A stretch of 64,000 nt of DNA from Ktedonobacteraceae bacterium (GTDB lineage: Bacteria; Chloroflexota; Ktedonobacteria; Ktedonobacterales; Ktedonobacteraceae): NCBI GenBank assembly GCA_035653615.1, contig DASRBN010000038.1, positions 117,779 to 181,778 of the forward strand, in the 5' to 3' direction. A model generated the notes under the pieces. That model was not told the origin of the DNA. It did no database searches and saw only the letters and a program-made list of their open reading frames with translations. The position numbers and the translations under genes are program-made. Shown here in pieces: positions 57,195 to 64,000 of the stretch; positions within the stretch are counted from its first letter, which is position 1; each line of letters opens with the position of its first letter.

Positions 57195-57707
57195 TCAAAC
57201 GTGAACGGGGATGGTTTTCACAAAGAAGCTATTTACTCTCGCGAACAGGCTATTGGTAACGGCGGTGTTATAAAACTGCTGCCAGCTCTGGAATTGCGAG
57301 GCGCTAACACCGGGTATGTGGTGAACATCCTGGAGAAAACTCTGCAGGACGACCAGCAAGATGACCCAGATCAGCCAGGCCTCGGCAAAACCGATGACGG
57401 CTCCCAGCAATCTATTGCCAAAGCCAATCAGGGGCGTCTTATTTATCACGCCGTTGATTACCGTACCGATAATGTGAATGACGAGAACAGTAGCGAAGAA
57501 GAGCAGGATATAGGCAATGAGCGGCGTAATGGAGATGTTGTTCGTGGCGAGAAACGCTATGAATTGCGGTCCATACACCTTCGCGATGAGAAAGCCTGCC
57601 GGAAGACTGAGCAGGTTGAAAAGGCTGAAAACGGCGCCATTGCGAAAACCGTTGAAGACGAGCAGGACAATTGTGACGATAAAAAGAATATCGACCAGAT
57701 CAAACAT
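57195..57707 (-). CDS. CvpA-family membrane protein
   Basis: 170 aa with four membrane helices. The start FDLVDILFIVTIVLLVFNGFRNGAVFSLFNLLSLPAGF is characteristic of CvpA (colicin V production/MarZ-type) proteins, which are involved in envelope integrity. ATG 57707 follows GAGAGGAA at 9 bp; the frame is open to 57854, but this part lies in the promoter region and is unlikely to be translated. It is upstream of hflX on the same strand, with 51 bp and a separate promoter between. Confidence 0.85.
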   Translation of the reverse strand: MFDLVDILFIVTIVLLVFNGFRNGAVFSLFNLLSLPAGFLIAKVYGPQFIAFLATNNISITPLIAYILLFFATVLVIHIIGTVINGVINKTPLIGFGNRLLGAVIGFAEAWLIWVILLVVLQSFLQDVHHIPGVSASQFQSWQQFYNTAVTNSLFARVNSFFVKTIPVHV

Positions 57708-57825
57708 CGCTTTGATTCCTCTCGACAAAGATGCAACAGACCCAAAAGCTGAGTCTATTATATACTTGCTTAGACGTTGTGGGAAGTGGAGTTGTAACAA
57801 GGGTGGGGTGAAATAGATAACATAG

Positions 57826-58131
57826 CTCCACTCATCAGACATCGAGCTGACCATCCTGAGCAGAGGAAGTTACCAGGCTGTAGACGCTCCTGCCACATCC
57901 ACCTTCACGCCTCGTGAAAAGGAAGTGCTCAAACTACTCTGCCAGGGAAATGATCTGCCGGCTATTGCAAATATCCTGCACATTGCTCCAACCACGGTCA
58001 ACCAGTACTACAGGAGAATCTGTGCGAAACTGGATGTTCGCAATGAACGAGAGGTGGTATTCGCGGCATTTGCCAGTGGATTGTACTTTCCAATTGAGGA
58101 TCTTACTCCTCATGTGACTCATCATTTTTAG
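57826..58131 (+). pseudogene. Orphan LuxR/GerE helix-turn-helix fragment
   Basis: The open frame (102 codons) contains a full GerE domain: FTPREKEVLKLLCQGNDLPAIANILHIAPTTVNQYYRRICAKLDVRNEREVV. Upstream codons have no ATG, GTG or TTG after the stop at 57823; the first possible start is GTG 57925, inside the domain and one base after AAAAGGA. It is probably the 3' remnant of a larger regulator whose sensor part is lost. If translated from 57925, the product would be 68 aa and lack part of the first helix. Confidence 0.55.
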
Positions 58132-58180
58132 TGGTGCCTTTCTGTTCTTTTTCTCAGCTATGGTCAACCAGTATCAACCG

Positions 58181-58281
58181 GCTTCGAACGGCGTTCGAAG
58201 CTACAAGAGGAACAAACATTCTCAGCGAATCGCTGAAACAAGTTCAGCGATTCGCTGAGAAAAAATCCGCGTTTTGCGGAT
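58181..58281. repeat. Cluster of three hairpins
   Basis: GCTTCGAAC (58181-58189) pairs with GTTCGAAGC (58193-58201). Bases 58219-58237 (TTCTCAGCGAATCGCTGAA) pair perfectly with 58243-58261. ATCCGC (58265-58270) pairs with GCGGAT (58276-58281); read on the minus strand it is followed by a T-run, giving terminator form. The rest of the gap 58132-58544 shows no gene. Confidence 0.75.
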
Positions 58282-58544
58282 GACAAATCTCAACATAGTG
58301 TGTATGCTTAGAGCAAGGGGAAAAAGTAGAACTTTTCTCAGGGGAGAGGACAAGCGTACCTCTGTTGCTTCTGCACTTTCCTCTGCTCATCATGGCGTTG
58401 TCCTGCCAGTGCGTCATTTCATCATGCGTTGTTTTGCTACTCTTCTGCTCATCCTGATGAAGTGATGTCAGAGCTTTTTGCCTGTGACTCTGTGACCTGG
58501 AGGTATTAACTTGTGTGCTGCCGGCAAGAAATGGAGCGCGCTGC

Positions 58545-60659
58545 ATGTCTCATCTGCCTTCTGACCCGCAACTAACTGCTCATCGACCTCGCCAGACCCG
58601 TCTTGCTTTCTCACCCGGTCGCCTGGTCGTTCCGCTGCTTCTCTGCCTGCTGCTCCTGGCGCAACTCTTGAGCCAGTGGAGCCTGCTGACCAAACCTGCC
58701 TACGCCGCGGCCAGTACTCCGGTGCATAGCACGCCGCCCAGCCTGACCTTCGCGCAGTATCTCAAAGACAGCTCGCACACCAGCCCGCCGCGCAAAGGGC
58801 CGCCCTCACCCTATCCGCAGCCGCCCAAACATACGCAAAGCCAACCCATTACCCCCCCGCCTGCCGCCGAACCGGCGACGATGAAACCGATCAATGCGCC
58901 GCTGAGCGCCGCCTTCCTGGCCGGTGGCCCCGGCACCTCCCCGCTGGACCTGCGTGGCAGCGATGGCCGCCTCGAGCTGGTCCTGCAACCCGGTTCATTG
59001 GATCTCTCGCATGCCCGTATTCCCGGTAGCAAAGCTCCGCAAGGTGCGCTCACGTTGCAACTGGGCCAGGTACATGGCCACTTCGAAGGCATGCTTAATC
59101 TGCTCGGCTCCTACACCGCGCAGATCGTCGACAGCAAAGGCCACGTCGTCAGCGGCATCACGCTCTCCACTCCGGCCACGTTGCTGTATCACTACTCGCC
59201 GGGCGAGTTCCTGCAACTGGACCTGGACCCCACTGGCATCTTGCTCACCTGGCCCTCCTTGCTGGCGGCTGCTCGTCAAGCGCATCAGCCCACCAGCGGA
59301 CTGATTGTGACCATGCAGAACAATCGGCAGGCTCAGGAGCTCTCGGCTCAGACGGTGGTGCTGGGACCCGGCCCGTTCAGTTTGGGTGGTGACCCACAGA
59401 ACCAGATGGCGCCCATCCCACACCTGGCCGAAGTGCAGGGCAACAACGGTCAGCTCTCCTACAGCTACCCCTTGCAGGTGGCCCCCGGCAGTGGCGGCTT
59501 CGCTCCCCAGCTCAGCTTGAATTATTCCAGCATGGATCCCAACGACCGGCACAATAACACCTCGCCGGCCGATGATATCGGCGATGGCTGGTCGCTCACC
59601 CTGGAGTCGATCACCGCCGATGTCTATGATGGTAACACCTGGTACTTCCTCAACGGCATCGACAACGTCGGGGACCGGCTGATGCTCTATGATAGCACCA
59701 ACAAGCTCTACTATACCGAGCACCTCTCTTACCTGCGCATCCAGCAGGTCACCGCCAATGGGCAGCCCTGCTTCGATGTGTGGGACAAGGCGGGCACCTT
59801 CTACGAACTGGGCTGCACCCCCGACTCGCTGGAGTACTCTCTCAACAATGGCCAGCGCGACAACTATGCCTGGAATGTCGATCGCATCGTGGCCCCCAAC
59901 GAGGGTCCCAACCAATCCTACTACAAGCTGATCCAGGTCTCCTACCTGCAGGACTGCTCCACCGGCAGCTACGTCTCGCCCTGCCCCAGCGGCGATACCG
60001 TGCGCGATGCCGTCATCAAACAGATCACCTACGGCATCAGCAGCGATCTCAAGACGATCAGCACCACTAATACGGCCGGCACCATCGACTTCAGCTACCT
60101 GGCCCCGTTCGATGATGGCAGTTGGGCCACCCACTATACCTACAACTCGACCGGCAACGACCCCTGCACTCCGCCGGCTTCGACGACGCTGCGCTGCGAT
60201 GACCCGGTGCAGAAGTCCGGCGGCTTTACCGCACCCTCCGTGATGGGCACCTTCACGCTGGTGGGCATCACCAGCTATCTCAATACCGATGGGTCCAGCA
60301 GTAACGCCGCCTTTGGCTACAGCTTTTCGTACATGGATAGTGCCTTTCAGAGTTGCACCGATCCCGTCACCGGCGACCCGGGCTACTGCGCCGGCGACCA
60401 CCTGCTCACGCAGATTCAGCCGCTGGTCTATCAGAGCGGGGTCGCCAACAAACTGCCCGTCGTCACCTTTGGCTATACGCCACTGACGGACACCTACTAC
60501 GACAGCATGGACCAAAATCAGTACAACGGCCAGCAATTTCAGAACACCACGCGCTGGTCCTACCTGAAGAGCTATCACGATCTCAATACGGGCCTACAAC
60601 AACAGCGATGGCACCCCCACCAACTTGAACAACGGCCAGATCACCGACAATCGCTATGA
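58545..60659 (+). CDS. Secreted SpvB/RHS-type YD-repeat protein, N-terminal part (frame broken)
   Basis: 704 codons before the stop. A signal peptide (RLVVPLLLCLLLLAQLLSQWSLLTKPAYA) is followed by a Pro-rich region, a beta-sandwich region (60-270) and an SpvB/TcaC-like N-terminal domain (LSYSYPLQVAPGSGGFAPQLSLNYSSMDPN...DDIGDGWSLTLESI), then the first shell repeats. Family members build large hollow beta shells that may carry toxins. ATG 58545 has GGAGCG upstream; GTG 58515 with TGGAGG is the alternative. The last 23 codons (LQQQRWHPHQLEQRP...) are out of frame: the correct frame continues from about 60589. Confidence 0.85.
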   Translation: MSHLPSDPQLTAHRPRQTRLAFSPGRLVVPLLLCLLLLAQLLSQWSLLTKPAYAAASTPVHSTPPSLTFAQYLKDSSHTSPPRKGPPSPYPQPPKHTQSQPITPPPAAEPATMKPINAPLSAAFLAGGPGTSPLDLRGSDGRLELVLQPGSLDLSHARIPGSKAPQGALTLQLGQVHGHFEGMLNLLGSYTAQIVDSKGHVVSGITLSTPATLLYHYSPGEFLQLDLDPTGILLTWPSLLAAARQAHQPTSGLIVTMQNNRQAQELSAQTVVLGPGPFSLGGDPQNQMAPIPHLAEVQGNNGQLSYSYPLQVAPGSGGFAPQLSLNYSSMDPNDRHNNTSPADDIGDGWSLTLESITADVYDGNTWYFLNGIDNVGDRLMLYDSTNKLYYTEHLSYLRIQQVTANGQPCFDVWDKAGTFYELGCTPDSLEYSLNNGQRDNYAWNVDRIVAPNEGPNQSYYKLIQVSYLQDCSTGSYVSPCPSGDTVRDAVIKQITYGISSDLKTISTTNTAGTIDFSYLAPFDDGSWATHYTYNSTGNDPCTPPASTTLRCDDPVQKSGGFTAPSVMGTFTLVGITSYLNTDGSSSNAAFGYSFSYMDSAFQSCTDPVTGDPGYCAGDHLLTQIQPLVYQSGVANKLPVVTFGYTPLTDTYYDSMDQNQYNGQQFQNTTRWSYLKSYHDLNTGLQQQRWHPHQLEQRPDHRQSL

Positions 60660-63600
60660 CGCGCTCTACTGTACCTGGAATAGCTGTACCGGCAACTATG
60701 CCCATCCCGATGACCTGGCCTGGAGCGTGCAGGTGGTGCAGCAACTCACCAGTTGGAGCGCCGATAGTTCCGCGCTCACGACCGCCACGACCTCCTACGG
60801 CTACGAACTGGCCTTTACGCACCAACACTACAATTCTCCCCATCCCTGGTGCTATCCCGATCAGCAGCCGCCGCCCAACACGGATACCGACTGCGTGGGC
60901 GACAACTGGATCAACAGCGGCAATAAGAGCGACTTTGCCGACTATTACCACGCGGAATTTCGCGGCTTTGCCCAGGTGTGGCGCACCTCGCCATCAGGTG
61001 ACCTGACCATCGACGACTATTTCAGTACCGAGGGCTGGAACAGCTCCCTCACCGACCCGGAGAACTACGATGCTGGACAACTCCAGCTGGAGGAGGTCTA
61101 CCAGGGTCCCTACAAGAATGCCAATGCGCTCTTGAGCCAGGCGCTCAATACCTATCCCGGCCCCTACGAGCAGAACGGCGATGCGCCCGCCAACACGACG
61201 ACGAACCCCAGCGCCTGCGTCAGCAATCCGCCGTCGAGTTGGAGTCCCTACAATGCCTGCACCATCGTCGAGCTGTCGAGCAAGACGACGCAACTCAACG
61301 GCTCCAACAGCAGCAACGCGCCCTGGGTCGAGGACGACAACACCTACGATGACTACAATCCCAATTCGGGCGGCCTCAACACGAATGGCTACCACAACCT
61401 GACCCAGCAGGTCGTCAAGGGATCCAACCTGCCCACGAGCCTCTATCCCCTGACTAAGAAATGGACGTATACCACCAATGCCAGCGCGCCCGGGGGCAGT
61501 TGGACCTATTACACCGTCGATACGGTGACCCACAGCGAGGTCGATGATGCCACTGGGCACGCCTGGCAGTGTCAATCGACCAGCTATGACCAGGGCAGCA
61601 GCAATCCCACCCCTGATGCTGGCTGGCCCACCACCGTACAGACCTACAGCAGCGGCAACTGCGCCAGTCAGAGCAGCCCGCTGACGACCAGCTACAGCGA
61701 TTATGACATCTACGGCAACGTTGTGGCAACGGTCGATCCCGATGGCGCGGCCCTGCCCTCGCTCTACCAGGGGAAAGGATGTACCACCGGCAGCACCATT
61801 GCCATCGCCAACAGCGCCTGGACGGCAGGCCGCTACACCACCTGCACTACCTACGACGGCACCCATTACCAGGCCTTGCCGGCGAGCAGCGCCAATGCTT
61901 TTGGGCAGACCACCAGTTATGTCTATGATCCCAATCAGGGCAATATCTTGCAGAGCAGTACCGATCCCAACAACCAGAGCACCAGCTACAGTTACAGCTA
62001 CGACAACAGCGGCAATCGCACCATTCAGGTCAAAGAGCCAGGGGAGACCAACGCCTACACCACGCAGACCAGCAGCTACAGCAGTTGTCCCACCAGCAGT
62101 AGCCTGCCCTGCTACGAGGTCGATACGCTCTCCTACCAGTACCACACGCTGTTTGCCAGCACCTTTTATGACAGCCAGGGCCGCGCCGTCGAAACCATCA
62201 CGCCTGGACCTGCGCCGGCCAACCCGCAGAACGGCATGGTGTATTTCACCGTCGTCTTCACCAGCTACAATGATAGCAATCACAGCAGTTTCAAAAGCAA
62301 CCCGTTCGTGATTGCCGTGGCCAGTGGACCGTCGCCGCAGCGCGTGAGCTACGTCGACCCGGCTCACGCGACTGACTACAATGGGCAGACGCCAGGGGGC
62401 ACGGCCACCTACGACGATGCCCTGGGTCGCACCATCGCCGTGCAGGACCCGCTCTGGACGGGCAATGATCAGATCGCCTGCCTGAGTGGCTCCCAAAATA
62501 CCTATACTGCCTGCATCAATTACAGCATCGGCCAGGTGAGCGGGGATAGTAATTACTATGCCACGGCAACCTCAGTGGACCCCGACCAGCATGTCAGCGT
62601 CAGCTACGTGGACGCGCTGGGCCGTACCGTCTACAGCCAGCAGGACAGCGGCACCTACAATCACAGCCCTTCGGCCAACGAACAGACCACCACCCAGTAC
62701 AACGTGCTGGATGAACCGACCTCGGTGGTGGTCAAGGACCTGGCCCCGCAAAGCGGCCAGAGCATCACCAGCGTCACCACCACGGCCCAGTACGACGACC
62801 TGGGCCGGCTGACCCAACTGGTTGACCCCGACCGCGGCACGCACAGCTATACCTACGACGCCGATGGCCGGCTCACCATCGATAGCTCCGGCTCCAGTCC
62901 CACGCGCACCATTGGCTATGTCTATGACCTGCTCGGTCGCCTCGGTTGCGTTCAGGATACAACGCCCGCATCCAGCCCGACGGGCCAGTGTACCGGCGGC
63001 AACCCCTACGTGCAGAACAGCTATGATAGCTCGGTGATCGGAGGCAGCAGCGACTATCCCGTCGGCCAACTGACCAAGAGTGTCGCCACGACCTACTTTG
63101 GAGGCGCCACAGCGACGGTCACCGAGAAGTTTGCCCATGATCCGCGCGGCCAGCTCATCCAGGAGAATCTGGTCTTCGGCCTGCCCAGCGCCTGGAATGT
63201 CAGCACGCCCCTACCCACCTACAAACTGAGCCTGACCTACAACGATGCCAATCAGCTCACCACCACGACCACCAGCAGCGCCAGTCCCTCCGGCCTGGGC
63301 TATACCAGCACGCAGAGCTACGACAGCACCACCGGCGTGCCAACCGGCCTGAGCAACAACACCAGCAGTACCCCCAACCTGGCCACCCTCTCCTACAACG
63401 CGCAGGCGCTGCCAGGCAGTCTCAACTACCAGACCAGCAGTGGCGGGCAACTGGCCATCGAGCAGCTGGGCTACGACGGGGACCTGCGCGTGCAAAGCCT
63501 GGCCACCACCTGGCAGGGCGGCAGCGGACAGAGTGGCACGATTCTCACGCAGGGTCTGGGCTACGACCCGGCCAGCAACCTGGTCAATCTGACGACGACC

Positions 63601-64000
63601 CAGGCCGCCGTGCCGGGGAACAACAATTCCGGTGGCAGCGAGACGCAGGTCTTTTGCTACGACGAACAGAACCGTCTGCTGTGGTCGGGCAATAGCGGCA
63701 CCCCATCCTGCACGGGTAACGGCAGTCCGGGTACCCCAAGCGGCCATATCGCCGCCTACACGAATAGTTTTGTTTACACGCACCTGGGTCAACTGTGGCA
63801 AGGTCCCTTGAATGGCGGCAGCACCCAATATCAGTATCTCTACTGTACCAGCAGCGCGCCGCACCAGTTGACCGGCCTCTACAGCCTGGGTGCCACCTGC
63901 TCGAACCAGACGGGGCAGGGTTACGCCACGAGCTACGACCAGTGGGGCAACGTCACCGGTCGCACCTACAGCGGCACCACCGGCACGCTGACCTATGACA
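60589..64000 (+). CDS. RHS/YD-repeat protein, continuation in shifted frame, 3' end beyond window
   Basis: From 60589 the +1 frame relative to the N-terminal part is open for 1137 codons to the right edge. It encodes a continuous RHS shell with YD units such as YDDLGRLTQLVDPDRGTHSY, YDADGRLTID, YDLLGRLGCV and YDQWGNVTGRTY. No internal ATG with a binding site is seen near the break; a TTG at 60625 is the first possible start. I treat both parts as one gene of at least 1.8 kb codons, split by a one- or two-base change. The toxin or core-associated end, if present, lies outside the window. Confidence 0.85.

Noticed and set aside
58995..60578. A 527-codon open frame on the minus strand opposite the RHS gene
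   Set aside because: It is a shadow of the GC-rich RHS coding strand: low-complexity Val/Gly/Ile sequence, no binding site and no family resemblance. The same holds for 60994-62496.

Overview
The window reads as a chromosomal segment of a Chloroflexota bacterium, most likely class Ktedonobacteria (inference). The basis is a mix of features: a helicase-associated Helicase_C_3 protein, a Ser/Thr kinase-TPR gene next to a membrane-anchored PP2C phosphatase, a huge ATPase-LuxR regulator, TPR-CHAT and subtilisin genes beside sigma factors, an incomplete complex I cluster, and many short dispersed repeats. Taxonomy was not tested by any search.

Layout. 1-5 kb: a 5'-truncated helicase-associated gene, tRNA-Gly and tRNA-Cys with a strong promoter and a terminator, recO, and an MFS transporter. 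5-14 kb: the kinase-TPR and PP2C pair, then nuoA-nuoC-(membrane ORF)-nuoD-nuoH without nuoB. 14-26 kb: a tandem YccF-like membrane protein; PAP2-like protein and murI; methylmalonyl-CoA mutase large subunit; an Rpn-type nuclease; M20 peptidase; DUF4177-like protein; a biotin carrier protein; a Cys-rich small protein followed by groES-groEL. 25-31 kb: secreted or membrane proteins and a 1108-aa LuxR-type ATPase regulator. 31-39 kb: a same-strand cluster of sigma factor, zinc-finger anti-sigma-like protein, TPR-CHAT protease and subtilase, which is the most system-like locus here. 39-48 kb: universal stress protein, thioredoxin-fold DUF255 protein, LysM lytic transglycosylase, GlsB/YeaQ-like protein, a cytoplasmic chemoreceptor, and an ECF sigma gene overlapping a DUF5667-like protein with a Gly/Asn tail. 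48-55.5 kb: a surface-glycan cluster with a frame-broken polysaccharide deacetylase, ABC exporter, glycosidase-glycosyltransferase fusion, second glycosyltransferase and ChbG/HpnK deacetylase. 55.5-64 kb: hflX, cvpA, a LuxR remnant, and a very long secreted SpvB/RHS (YD-repeat) gene whose frame breaks near 60,589 and then stays open to the right edge.

A second layer is formed by at least three families of short dispersed repeats. Family A has the core ATTCTTCGCTGCGCTCAGAA and is often paired head-to-head. Family B is about 41 bp and contains GCCGATNAATCGGC and GGCCCCTAC. Family C has the form TAGGGACAGNG...GTCCCTGTCC. They sit between genes, form large hairpins, supply stop codons to two genes, and are translated in frame inside at least three proteins: the nuo-cluster ORF, the TPR-CHAT protein and the glycosyltransferase fusion. 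One copy at 48,993-49,018 lies between 22-bp direct repeats.

The main finding is the 31.3-38.8 kb sigma/anti-sigma/TPR-CHAT/subtilase cassette. Its parts resemble the sigma-release logic of type III-E CRISPR Craspase, but no CRISPR array or cas gene is visible.
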